Source of the DNA: JBPEWY01 sp052032225
Lineage (GTDB): Bacteria; Bacteroidota; Bacteroidia; Flavobacteriales; Flavobacteriaceae
Length of the DNA stretch: 61,046 nucleotides
Reading direction: 5' to 3'
NCBI GenBank assembly: GCA_052032225.1
Contig: JBPEWY010000017.1
Location: forward strand, 1-61,046
The translations under genes and the position numbers were made by a program. Shown here piece by piece: positions 33,708-42,631 of this stretch (the first letter of the stretch is position 1; every line of letters begins with the position of its first letter). The notes beneath the pieces are model-generated. The model ran no database searches. It worked only from the letters and a program-made list of their open reading frames with translations, and was not told the DNA's origin.

Positions 33708-35564
33708 ATGAAAAAATTGGTTTACACTCTAAAGTTAATCGTTTTAGTTTTTACGATTACAGCATTTGTATCATGTTCTGATGATGACAACGATCCTCAA
33801 CCCAATCAACCAACAACAATAGCTGAGTTGGCAGCAGCAAACCCAGATTTATCTGTTTTAGTTGAAGCATTACAACGTGTAAATTTAGATGTAACGTTAA
33901 GCTCTAACGCATCTACATTTACGGTTTTAGCACCAACCAATGCAGCATTTCAAGCTGCAGGTATTACAGATTTGAGTGTGTTTACCGATGAAGAGTTAAC
34001 TAACATTCTTCTAAACCACGTTATCTCGGGTGAAGTTACTTCTACTGATTTGACTACCGGTTATGTAAACACTTTAGCTGTAGGCCCAAATGATAAAAAT
34101 ATATCCTTACGAGTTGTAGTGGATGGCAATATTACCTTTAATGGAGTTGCATCTCCTGTGCCTAATAGTTTTGACATACAGGCTTCGAACGGTGTTATAC
34201 ATGTTGTAGATGCCGTAATTACCCCTCCTACAGTTACTGATTTTGCTTTAACCAATAGCGATTTTAGCATTTTAGTACAAGCCCTTAGCAGATTTGGGAC
34301 CACCTACACCGATTTGCTATCGGGTACAGATAATGCACCTTTTACGGTTTTTGCTCCAACCAATACAGCCTTTGAAAACTTACTTAAAGCTTTAGGCTTT
34401 GATAGTTTAGACGATGTTCCGGATGCCACGTTAGAAGCAATTTTAACATACCATGTAGTGCTAGGAGCAAATGTACAATCTGGAGACTTAACCGATGCTT
34501 TAGAAGTTGCTACTGCTTCTAACAACCAAACTTTCGAAATAGATTTAGATCCTAGTACACCACAAATTATAGATGCCTCTCCGTTCCCTGCTAACATAGT
34601 AGCCACAGATGTTCAAGGAATTAATGGTGTTATCCATGTTATAGATAAAGTAATATTACCTGAAAGCATCGTAACTGCTTTGGGAGGTTTTAATATAACA
34701 GCCTATACTGTTTTTGATAGCAATTTTACCACTCTTGGTGCAGCTTTAGAAGCAGCTGGTTTATTTGAAACTGTTAGAGATACAGACAACCTAACCGTAT
34801 TTGCTCCTACAAATGCAAGCTTTGAAGCATTTTTAAGCAATAATGGGTTCAACAGTTTAAACGACATCCCAAGCGATGTATTAACTCAAACACTACTATA
34901 TCATGTAATCGGAGCTAAAGCAATGGCTTCAGATTTATCTACCAATTATTACAAAACACTCGCCCAAGAACCTACTACACAAAATGAGTTAGATATGTAC
35001 ATTAAAGTAGACGGCAGTGTTGTAATAAATGGCGGTGCAGATAACGGTGGTGCAACAGTTTCTATTGCAGATGTAGAAGCTACAAACGGGGTTATTCATG
35101 TAGTAGATGCTGTTATAAACCTCCCAACAGTAGTTACTTTTGCAACATCAGATGCTACTTTTAGTATTCTTGTTGAAGCATTAACCAGAGAAAGCGATTT
35201 TACATATGTACAAACGTTAAGCACTCAAGCTGGAACTTCTCCGGCTCCGTTTACCGTATTTGCTCCTACAAACGATGCTTTTGTAGACCTTCTTGCTGAA
35301 TTAAGTGTCTCTAGTTTAGATGATATAGACAGTGCTACTTTAGCAAGTACTCTAGAACATCATGTAGTAGCAGAAGCAAATGTTTTATCGGCAGATTTAA
35401 TGGATAATATGACCATTACAACTTTAGGCGGAGATATAACTGCTAATGTTACCGGCGGAGCAACTTTAACAGATTCTAATAACAGAGTAAGCAATATAAT
35501 AGTGGTTGATGTGCAAGCCTACAACGGTGTTGTTCATGTAATAGATAAAGTAATCTTACCATAA
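33708..35564 (+). CDS. Lipoprotein with four fasciclin (FAS1) domains
   Basis: 618-residue surface or periplasmic lipoprotein (signal ending FVSCSDDD). Four FAS1 modules occupy about residues 38-165, 170-320, 330-470 and 475-618. Each has the FAS1 H1 pattern (TVLAPTNAAF, TVFAPTNTAF, TVFAPTNASF, TVFAPTNDAF) and the YH motif region, and ends in NGVIHVVDAVI or NGVIHVIDKVI. Domains 1 and 3 share one subtype and 2 and 4 the other, an A-B-A-B pattern. FAS1 domains mediate adhesion; the binding partner is unknown. It is monocistronic, followed by a GC-rich palindrome. Confidence 0.92.
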   Translation: MKKLVYTLKLIVLVFTITAFVSCSDDDNDPQPNQPTTIAELAAANPDLSVLVEALQRVNLDVTLSSNASTFTVLAPTNAAFQAAGITDLSVFTDEELTNILLNHVISGEVTSTDLTTGYVNTLAVGPNDKNISLRVVVDGNITFNGVASPVPNSFDIQASNGVIHVVDAVITPPTVTDFALTNSDFSILVQALSRFGTTYTDLLSGTDNAPFTVFAPTNTAFENLLKALGFDSLDDVPDATLEAILTYHVVLGANVQSGDLTDALEVATASNNQTFEIDLDPSTPQIIDASPFPANIVATDVQGINGVIHVIDKVILPESIVTALGGFNITAYTVFDSNFTTLGAALEAAGLFETVRDTDNLTVFAPTNASFEAFLSNNGFNSLNDIPSDVLTQTLLYHVIGAKAMASDLSTNYYKTLAQEPTTQNELDMYIKVDGSVVINGGADNGGATVSIADVEATNGVIHVVDAVINLPTVVTFATSDATFSILVEALTRESDFTYVQTLSTQAGTSPAPFTVFAPTNDAFVDLLAELSVSSLDDIDSATLASTLEHHVVAEANVLSADLMDNMTITTLGGDITANVTGGATLTDSNNRVSNIIVVDVQAYNGVVHVIDKVILP

Positions 35565-35616
35565 TTTACCACTAGGTAAGAGCCTATACTTTGTCTGAGT
35601 TTTAATTGGTTTTTGC

Positions 35617-35646
35617 ACAAAGCCCCGACACGTGTCGGGGCTTTGT
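35617..35646. terminator. GC-rich perfect 30-bp palindrome, likely bidirectional terminator
   Basis: ACAAAGCCCCGACAC followed immediately by its exact reverse complement (centre between 35631 and 35632). It lies between two convergent stops, FAS1 (35564) and yidC (35671), with only short U runs on either side. Confidence 0.7.
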
Positions 35647-35670
35647 AATTTTACTTATATACTAAAATTA

Positions 35671-37545
35671 TTATCTTTTTTTCTTCTGAGCTTCTGCCTG
35701 CTCCATCATCTCTTGCATTTTTTTCTGAAACTTATTCACCTTTTTAGGTTTTTTCTTATTTTCTTGTATTTGAGCATGTATTTTATCTTCGTCTATAATA
35801 TAGTTTTTAATAACTAGCATAATACCTATGGTAATTAGGTTAGAAACAAAGTAATACAAACTCAATCCACTGGCATAGTTATTAAAGAAAATAAGCATTA
35901 ATAGTGGCGAGAAGTACATCATATACTTCATCATTTTACTCATATCCGGCATTCCTTCTTGAGCTGGTTGCTGTGCTGCCATTTGCTGCCCGGTAGTCAT
36001 TCTCATATAAAAGAATATCGCTACAGAAGCTAAAATCGGGAACAAGCTAACGTGATCTCCATAAAACGGAATGTTAAACGGTAGTTTGGCAATTGTATCA
36101 TATGATGATAAATCTTCTGCCCATAAAAAACTCTTCTGACGCAAATCAAAAGCCGAAGGGAAGAACATAAATAAAGCATAGAACACCGGAAGCTGTAATA
36201 GCGCCGGAATACAACCCGCCATAGGGTTCACACCTGCTTTACCATACAACTTCATGGTTTCTTGCTGACGCTTCATTGGGTTGTCTTTAAACTTCTCGTT
36301 TATTTCGGTTATCTCAGGGCGTAATACTTTCATTTTTGCCTGAGATAAATACGATTTGTAGGTAATTGGAGAAAGAAGTAACCTAACCAAAATTGTCATG
36401 GCTATAATAGCTACTCCGTATGGTAAAAAGCTACTTAAAAAGCCAAACAACGGAATAAGGAAATAACGGTTAATCCAGCCAAAAATACCCCATCCTAACG
36501 GAACAATCTCATCAAGATTTCTGTCGTAAGCATTTAGTATTTTATAATCTGAAGGGCCATGATACCAATCCATTGTATAATTAAGCTCGCCTGCAGATAA
36601 TTCTAATGGTGCTACAGTTGCAAAATTTTTGGTGTAAACGGTATCAATTGTTTCGTCTTCAACTAAATTCTCTGAGACTAATTTTGTGGTTTTAAACGGT
36701 GTATTTGTTAACAATACAGACGAGAAAAAATGTTGTTTATAAGCCACATAGGTTACGTCTTCTGCCTCTTCTTCGGATTTTGCAGATTGACCTAAATAAT
36801 CGTCCTTTCCTCCATCATATTCATATACAATTTCTGTATACCTATTTTCATACTGAATACTTTTGGCTCTACGGTAAGCCTTCATATTCCAGTTTAATTG
36901 TGGTTTTACAGCGCTATTTAGTATGTTAGAAAGACCCTGAGATCTAACTGTAAAACCAATCATATAATCGTTTGGTTTTATCTCATATCGGTACTCTAAA
37001 AATTTATTATCTGAAGCCTTGAGCTTCATAGATAGAATAGTGTTTTCTCCATTTTTGGTAACACTTGGTTCAAAGTATAAATCTTGTGTATTTAATGTTC
37101 GGTTGTCTGTAGTTGTAAATGTAAGATTAAAATTGGCGTTACCGTCTTTAATTAAATATACCGGAAGCGAATCATAGGTTACAAAATTTTTCATTTTAGC
37201 TTCTACAATTTGCCCTCCTTTGTTGCTAACCTTTAAAGAGAGTAAATTGTTCTCTATAGTGGTAACCTCATCTTTAGCAGAAGGCAAAGTAGCAGCATAA
37301 GCAAAAGCTCCTAATTGTTGTGCCAAACGGTTTATTTGTAATGAATCTTGCTGTACAACTTCTGGTTTTGTTACTGGTATTTGCTCTTGCTCTGTTATAG
37401 TGTCTTGAGCAACCTGCTCTGTTGTATTTGTAGTGTTGGTGTTGTCTGGCGTGGGTTGGTTTTGGTACATTACCCAAATTAAAATTAACCCAATAAGTAC
37501 AAAACCAATAATAGAGTTTAAATCAAGTTTTTTATTCTCTTCCAT
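35671..37545 (-). CDS. yidC: Membrane protein insertase YidC
   Basis: Oxa1/YidC insertase for membrane proteins. 624 residues: first transmembrane helix (SIIGFVLIGLILIWVMY, about 11-27), a large periplasmic beta-supersandwich domain, then the conserved five-helix core, starting near residue 360, with the arginine-bearing hydrophilic groove and MAGCIPALLQLPVFYALF. A basic Lys-rich tail follows, suited to ribosome contact. Promoter box at 37597-37604 predicts a leader of about 48 nt. It works with ftsY elsewhere in the window. Confidence 0.97.
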   Translation of the reverse strand: MEENKKLDLNSIIGFVLIGLILIWVMYQNQPTPDNTNTTNTTEQVAQDTITEQEQIPVTKPEVVQQDSLQINRLAQQLGAFAYAATLPSAKDEVTTIENNLLSLKVSNKGGQIVEAKMKNFVTYDSLPVYLIKDGNANFNLTFTTTDNRTLNTQDLYFEPSVTKNGENTILSMKLKASDNKFLEYRYEIKPNDYMIGFTVRSQGLSNILNSAVKPQLNWNMKAYRRAKSIQYENRYTEIVYEYDGGKDDYLGQSAKSEEEAEDVTYVAYKQHFFSSVLLTNTPFKTTKLVSENLVEDETIDTVYTKNFATVAPLELSAGELNYTMDWYHGPSDYKILNAYDRNLDEIVPLGWGIFGWINRYFLIPLFGFLSSFLPYGVAIIAMTILVRLLLSPITYKSYLSQAKMKVLRPEITEINEKFKDNPMKRQQETMKLYGKAGVNPMAGCIPALLQLPVFYALFMFFPSAFDLRQKSFLWAEDLSSYDTIAKLPFNIPFYGDHVSLFPILASVAIFFYMRMTTGQQMAAQQPAQEGMPDMSKMMKYMMYFSPLLMLIFFNNYASGLSLYYFVSNLITIGIMLVIKNYIIDEDKIHAQIQENKKKPKKVNKFQKKMQEMMEQAEAQKKKR

Positions 37546-37596
37546 GAATTTTAAATTTCAGTACTAATACCTTTTGTAGTGTTTAAAATGAACGGG

Positions 37597-37604
37597 CAAA
37601 AATA
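37597..37604 (-). promoter_or_regulatory. -7 box TATTTTTG for yidC
   Basis: Exact TAnnTTTG in the 75-base gap between pyrG and yidC; predicted +1 near 37593. Confidence 0.6.
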
Positions 37605-37620
37605 CACCCAAAAATGCAAA

Positions 37621-39255
37621 TTACGCCAAAGTGGCATTAGATTTCTGCTTTTTATACTCATGAGCGGCCTTAACAAACGCAACAAATAGCGGATGCGGAT
37701 TGGCTACAGTACTTTTATATTCCGGATGATATTGCACACCAACAAACCACGGATGTGATGGAATTTCTACAATCTCTACCAATCCGGTTTCTGGGTTAAA
37801 CCCGGTTGCTATAAGCCCTGCTGCTTCTATTTGTTCTTTGTATTTGTTGTTAAATTCATAACGATGTCTATGACGCTCAAAAATTGTTGTGCTTTGGTAC
37901 ACATCTGCTACAATACTATCTTCTTTTAGCTTACACTCCCAAGCTCCTAAACGCATAGTTCCACCTTTGTGCGTTATATTTTTTTGCTCTTCCATTAAAT
38001 CTATCACCGGATACGGCGTGTTCTCGTTCATTTCTGTAGAGTTAGCCTCATGTAAGCCTAACACATTTCTGGCAAATTCTATAACTGCCATTTGCATTCC
38101 TAGACAAATACCTAAAAATGGTATGTTGTTTTCTCGCACGTATTTAACGGCTTTAATTTTACCTTCTATACCGCGCTCTCCAAAACCGGGCGCCACTAAA
38201 ATTCCATCCATTTTGGCAATAGTGTTATTTAAAACATCATCGGTTATATGCTCTGAATGAATGGTGGTTACCTCTACTTTAATTTCGTTTTCTGCTCCGG
38301 CATGAATAAAAGATTCTAAAATAGATTTATAAGAATCTTGTAGCTCTACATATTTTCCAACTAAGCCAATTTTAACAGTATCCTTAGGGTTTTTATGTCG
38401 TTTTATAAATTCATTCCAACGTGATAAATCAGGAGTATTATTTTCAGGCAAGGCTAGTTTTTTTAATGCTACACTATCTAATCCTTCTTGCAGCATTAAA
38501 TTTGGTACATCGTAAATAGTATCTGCATCTATAGATTGTATAACAGCTTCTCTTTTTACATTGCAAAACAAAGCTAGTTTATCACGTAAATCATCAGATA
38601 ATTCGTGTTCTGTTCTACACACTAAGATGTCTGCTTTTATACCACTCTCCATGAGTGTTTTTACAGAGTGCTGGGTTGGTTTTGTTTTTAACTCTCCTGC
38701 AGCAGAAAGGTATGGCACAAGTGTTAAATGTACTACAATAGCGTTGTTATCTCCCAGTTCCCATAATAACTGTCTAACAGCTTCTATGTACGGTAAACTT
38801 TCTATATCACCAACAGTTCCTCCAATTTCTGTAATAACTATATCGTATTCTCCACTATTTCCTAAAATTTGAATGCGCTCTTTTATCTCGTTTGTAATAT
38901 GTGGTACTACCTGTACTGTTTTACCTAAAAATTCTCCTCTTCGTTCTTTTTCTATTACACTCTGATATATTCTACCGGTTGTAACATTATTTGCCTGAGA
39001 GGTTTTAATATTAAGAAAACGCTCATAATGACCTAAATCTAAATCGGTTTCTGCACCATCATCTGTTACGTAGCACTCACCGTGCTCGTATGGGTTTAAT
39101 GTTCCGGGATCTACATTTATGTATGGATCCAGCTTTTGTATGGTAGTTTTATACCCTCGAGCCTGTAATAATTTTGCGAGTGAAGCTGCTATGATTCCTT
39201 TTCCTAAGGAAGATGTAACCCCTCCGGTTACAAAAATATATTTGGTAGTAGCCAT
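37621..39255 (-). CDS. pyrG: CTP synthase
   Basis: Amidates UTP to CTP with glutamine. 544 residues: synthetase domain with TGGVTSSLGKG near the N-terminus and DPYINVDPGTL; class I glutamine amidotransferase at the C-terminus with nucleophile GICLGMQ and the His-Glu pair in YHPEYKS. It has its own -7 box (39284-39291) and about 25 nt of leader. No pyrimidine attenuator hairpin is evident in the short upstream gap. Confidence 0.98.
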   Translation of the reverse strand: MATTKYIFVTGGVTSSLGKGIIAASLAKLLQARGYKTTIQKLDPYINVDPGTLNPYEHGECYVTDDGAETDLDLGHYERFLNIKTSQANNVTTGRIYQSVIEKERRGEFLGKTVQVVPHITNEIKERIQILGNSGEYDIVITEIGGTVGDIESLPYIEAVRQLLWELGDNNAIVVHLTLVPYLSAAGELKTKPTQHSVKTLMESGIKADILVCRTEHELSDDLRDKLALFCNVKREAVIQSIDADTIYDVPNLMLQEGLDSVALKKLALPENNTPDLSRWNEFIKRHKNPKDTVKIGLVGKYVELQDSYKSILESFIHAGAENEIKVEVTTIHSEHITDDVLNNTIAKMDGILVAPGFGERGIEGKIKAVKYVRENNIPFLGICLGMQMAVIEFARNVLGLHEANSTEMNENTPYPVIDLMEEQKNITHKGGTMRLGAWECKLKEDSIVADVYQSTTIFERHRHRYEFNNKYKEQIEAAGLIATGFNPETGLVEIVEIPSHPWFVGVQYHPEYKSTVANPHPLFVAFVKAAHEYKKQKSNATLA

Positions 39256-39283
39256 GAAAGTTGCGTTGTGTTATTAACGCGCA

Positions 39284-39291
39284 CAAAAATA
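39284..39291 (-). promoter_or_regulatory. -7 box TATTTTTG for pyrG
   Basis: Exact TAnnTTTG on the minus strand; predicted +1 near 39280. Confidence 0.6.
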
Positions 39292-39331
39292 CAAATTGAT
39301 AGCGGATTAATAAAAAATGAAGGTGTTAAAG

Positions 39332-39568
39332 CTAATATTTTTTTGGCTCCGGAAATTGTTTCTGTATTTTTCTAATTACAGGTTCTAAACCGTTAATTTT
39401 CACTTCGTAAGCAGCTTGAAGCATCATTCCCAACTTTCCTGAGGGAAAGCCTTTTTGTTTAAACCAAACAAAATAGGCATCTGGTAAGTCTATTAAATAT
39501 TTGCCTTTGTATTTTCCGAAAGGCATTTTATAGTGTGCTAATGACACAAGAAACTCATTATTTTGCAT
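39332..39568 (-). CDS. DUF3820 domain protein
   Basis: 78-residue cytoplasmic protein almost entirely made of the DUF3820 module, with MPFGKYKGKYLIDLPDAYF and W, K, G positions typical of the family (also called putative quorum-sensing-regulated virulence factor). Its start overlaps the DUF922 gene end by 11 bases, so translation is likely coupled. The same FGKxKGK module forms the tail of the DnaQ-like exonuclease at 58448-59230, which suggests a nucleic-acid-related role here as well. Confidence 0.85.
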   Translation of the reverse strand: MQNNEFLVSLAHYKMPFGKYKGKYLIDLPDAYFVWFKQKGFPSGKLGMMLQAAYEVKINGLEPVIRKIQKQFPEPKKY

Positions 39569-40100
39569 AGTTTCTTGTTTGATGTAACATAGTCTCTACT
39601 TTCTTTTTCCAGATTAATTGTTGTTCTGTATTTCTTGAGAAGTTTGTTTCGGCATCATACTTTTTTTGCATTGTACGTAATTGCTTTAAAATAGCATTAT
39701 AAATAGCTTCTACCTCTTGCTTAACATTTTTGTTAAATTCTGCATTGGCGAGTTCGGCTCTCATTTTGCGAGCATGAAGCTCAGTAATATCAAAATGAAG
39801 CTGTTCGTGAAGTAACATTTTATCTGAAGCTAATTCTTTTTTATACCACGATTTATTTGGATAAAAGTATGCTGTTACATCGCAGTTTACTTGCATTTTA
39901 CCATTTATTCGCTCTCCAGATAATCTGTACGAGATTCCACTGGCTGTTACAGCAGCAGCCTTGGTAGTAAAATCAGGATTAGCTTTAAAATATGCCCAAG
40001 TAAGTTTAAAATTTTCATGCCAAGCTATAGCTTTATCATTATCAAGTTTATTAAAAAACAAACCTAATACTAAGAAAGCTATACTTAAACCTGTTTTCAT
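39558..40100 (-). CDS. DUF922 putative zinc-dependent protease
   Basis: 180 residues starting at the ATG 40100, which overlaps the OsmC stop as ATGA; a TTG three codons upstream was rejected. An N-terminal hydrophobic stretch suggests export or membrane anchoring. The catalytic-type segment is LLHEQLHFDITELHARKMR, an HExxH-like HEQLH, as in the DUF922 family annotated as secreted Zn-dependent proteases. The third gene after guaA in an overlapping operon. The substrate is unknown. Confidence 0.8.
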   Translation of the reverse strand: MKTGLSIAFLVLGLFFNKLDNDKAIAWHENFKLTWAYFKANPDFTTKAAAVTASGISYRLSGERINGKMQVNCDVTAYFYPNKSWYKKELASDKMLLHEQLHFDITELHARKMRAELANAEFNKNVKQEVEAIYNAILKQLRTMQKKYDAETNFSRNTEQQLIWKKKVETMLHQTRNYAK

Positions 40101-40501
40101 TCTCCCCAACTAAACGTTATGTTTTTCTCTATATCAGGATGCAAACTGTAATGAACCGGACAAGTATTAGCTGTATGCTCTAATATTTTTTGAGTTTTAG
40201 CATCTAGCGCTTTCGGAAATTTCAATGCCACTTCAATTTTAGCTATACGCCTTGGATTAGAAGCCATATGCTTTACAACTTGAGCTGTTGCACCAGTAAT
40301 ATCTACCTCTAAATCTCTTGCTTTAATTCCCATAACCGTAAGCATACAACTAGCTAAAGCGGTTGCAACGGTATCTGTTGGAGAAAATGCCTCTCCTTTA
40401 CCATTATTATCTGTGGGAGCATCTGTAATAAAAGTGTTTCCTGATTTTGTATGCAAACACTCTGTTCTTAGATTTCCTTTATATATAACTTTGGCTGTCA
40501 T
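40097..40501 (-). CDS. OsmC/Ohr-family protein
   Basis: 134-residue peroxide-stress type protein. The two redox cysteines sit in ASCMLTVMG and NTCPVHYSL, as in OsmC/Ohr hydroperoxide reductases. Its ATG overlaps the stop of the LysM protein by one base (TAATG), and its TGA overlaps the DUF922 start. Co-transcription with guaA is implied by spacing, not by shared function. Confidence 0.9.
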   Translation of the reverse strand: MTAKVIYKGNLRTECLHTKSGNTFITDAPTDNNGKGEAFSPTDTVATALASCMLTVMGIKARDLEVDITGATAQVVKHMASNPRRIAKIEVALKFPKALDAKTQKILEHTANTCPVHYSLHPDIEKNITFSWGE

Positions 40502-42621
40502 TAGTTTGCAATATTAACTTCTTTAATTTCCATATTTTCATATTTTAAAATATGGCCGGAATTGTTATAATATCCAGAAAAGAATTGCTTGTTGTAACTA
40601 AACTTATTTTCTACATATTCTGTTTCGCCTACTTTTCTAACCACATCAAAAAAATTGGGTTTATAAGCTAAGCGCAATAATACATCAAAAGTAATATCAA
40701 ACCCTCTTGTAGCATATCTGTTAGGTTCTGTTTTAAACCTTTTTTTATACTGTTTTACAAAAAGATTGTTTTTTGGTGCAATCCCATCTGTTTGAGGGAA
40801 ATGAAAATTTAAATTAGATAAGTAACTATTAGAAATACTTTCACTATCAAAAGCTTTTGTTTTGTTAGTAGTAAATAGCTTTATAGTATAGTCTTCTAAT
40901 GAATTTACCGAATTTAAAACAGAGGTTACATTTGCAAGTAAAGACTCGCTTGCAATTTCTACAATAACCCAATTTTGGTTAGTGTTAGATAGCAATGGCT
41001 CAATGTCTTCGGTTTTTATAAATAAATTTTCTGAAGGTGTTAGCACCTTAGCATCCGGAAACACATTTAAAATCTTGTTTTGAACATGTGCGTGTTCCGT
41101 ATCTGTAATAACTATAAGATTGCTACTATCTCTTACTTTTTTGATATATCCTATCATTAAATCTCTAAGCGATTCTTCGGTAGGTACCGTTAAAAATACA
41201 TTTTCCTGAAGGTTTATTTTACTGTTTGTAAGTGGCGATAAAACCGGAATGTTGTATGGTTTTAACTGCTGAGCCATTTCGTTAAAGGCATCCGGATAAA
41301 TAGGTCCGATAACTGCTTTAGTACCCAAAAAACTGTTTTGCTGAACTATATCTCTGATTTTCTGCCTGCTGGCTTCACTATCAAAAGTTTTTACATCTAC
41401 AAAGAGCCCTAATTTTTGAACAGAATCTAAAGCTATTAATGCCCCCGAATAAAAATCTGTTGCGTATTTTACCGCATTATCTTTTTTAAGTTTCTCTGCA
41501 ACGCTTTCCGGAGTACTAAAATCTATACTATTTACTCTAAACGGAAGAACAAATGCTATTTTAGAACGGTTGCTAACATTTATACTGTCTAACAAGTTAA
41601 ATTTCTCTACAACTACGGAGTTTTTAACATCTAATCCTAAGGCTTTTGCTTTTGGGATTTTTAAAACCATCCCTGCAATAAGTCCTTTTTCTTTCAGTTC
41701 CGGATTCCATTCCTGTAGCTCTTCTTTGGTAGCATTAAGCTTAAGCTTTAACCTAAAATACCCCTCTTTAGGTTTAACCTCATAAAACACATAGTTTTCT
41801 GCATTTATTAGTTTTTGTTGTACCTCTTTATTAGGTACTTTTAACACCATTCCGCTTTGTAAGCCTAATTCTCTTAGCGAAGGGTTTAGTGCCATTAGCT
41901 CTTGCTCACTTACACCAAGTTCTTTAGTTAAACTAAACATGGTTTGTTTGGGCGGTACAACGTAATCTTTAAATGCTTTTACTGAAATAGAATCTAAGAC
42001 TATTTTTTTAGCTTTTGGTACATATAATTGTTCTCCAATATCTATAATCTCTTGCATTTTTGGGTTTAATGCATGCAAGCTATCTACACTTATACCAAAT
42101 TTATTAGCAATGCTCCACCTGGTTTCTTTAGGTTGTACAGTGTAGGTAGTGAAGTTAAGCGTATCTATTAGTGTTTCTGTTACAATAGGAGTTCTGTATT
42201 TTGGTATTTGTAATACCATTCTTCTTTTTAATCCTTCTGAATATAATTGTGGATTATATTTTTTTATCTCTTCTTCTGTAACTCCAAATTCTTTAGCAAG
42301 CCCAAACAATGTATCTTTTCTTTTTACTTTATAGCGAATAAAACCGTAAGGTTTTCTGGGTTCTTGCGAAGTAGTTATGTTAGTTTGTTCTGATTTTTTT
42401 GAAGTGTTTTTAACAGCTATAACTAACATCATATTAGGCTGTAACCCTTTTTTTAAATCCGGGTTAAGCTTAAAAATATCGTAGGGAGTTACCTTATATT
42501 TTTTTGCAATACTCTCTACAGATTCGCCATCTAAAACTTTGTGCTTAATATGTTGCACCTGAAACGCAAATAATGCGTTACTTAAAAAAACAAATAGTAG
42601 TACAGTAAGTGCTCTTCTCAT
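40501..42621 (-). CDS. Five LysM repeats fused to a periplasmic binding-protein domain
   Basis: 706-residue exported protein (Sec signal, about 1-20). Five LysM-like modules follow, each starting with a K-x-x-D/E-T/S pattern: HKVLDGESVESIA, YKVKRKDTLFGLA, YTVQPKETRWSIA, YVVPPKQTMFSLT and YEVKPKEGYFRL. From about residue 350 there is a type I periplasmic-binding-protein-like domain (SKIAFVLPFRV, GTKAVIGPIYPD, LSPLTNSKIN). The start is the ATG at 42621; the longer frame overlaps guaA. It could link peptidoglycan to a sensed small ligand or to wall synthesis, analogous in idea to LpoA, but this is speculative. Confidence 0.82.
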   Translation of the reverse strand: MRRALTVLLFVFLSNALFAFQVQHIKHKVLDGESVESIAKKYKVTPYDIFKLNPDLKKGLQPNMMLVIAVKNTSKKSEQTNITTSQEPRKPYGFIRYKVKRKDTLFGLAKEFGVTEEEIKKYNPQLYSEGLKRRMVLQIPKYRTPIVTETLIDTLNFTTYTVQPKETRWSIANKFGISVDSLHALNPKMQEIIDIGEQLYVPKAKKIVLDSISVKAFKDYVVPPKQTMFSLTKELGVSEQELMALNPSLRELGLQSGMVLKVPNKEVQQKLINAENYVFYEVKPKEGYFRLKLKLNATKEELQEWNPELKEKGLIAGMVLKIPKAKALGLDVKNSVVVEKFNLLDSINVSNRSKIAFVLPFRVNSIDFSTPESVAEKLKKDNAVKYATDFYSGALIALDSVQKLGLFVDVKTFDSEASRQKIRDIVQQNSFLGTKAVIGPIYPDAFNEMAQQLKPYNIPVLSPLTNSKINLQENVFLTVPTEESLRDLMIGYIKKVRDSSNLIVITDTEHAHVQNKILNVFPDAKVLTPSENLFIKTEDIEPLLSNTNQNWVIVEIASESLLANVTSVLNSVNSLEDYTIKLFTTNKTKAFDSESISNSYLSNLNFHFPQTDGIAPKNNLFVKQYKKRFKTEPNRYATRGFDITFDVLLRLAYKPNFFDVVRKVGETEYVENKFSYNKQFFSGYYNNSGHILKYENMEIKEVNIAN

Positions 42622-42631
42622 AGGTATTTTT

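Noticed and set aside
35632..35817. Leu/Phe-rich 61-codon plus-strand frame opposite the end of yidC
   Set aside because: It is antisense to the Lys-rich YidC tail, which explains its composition.
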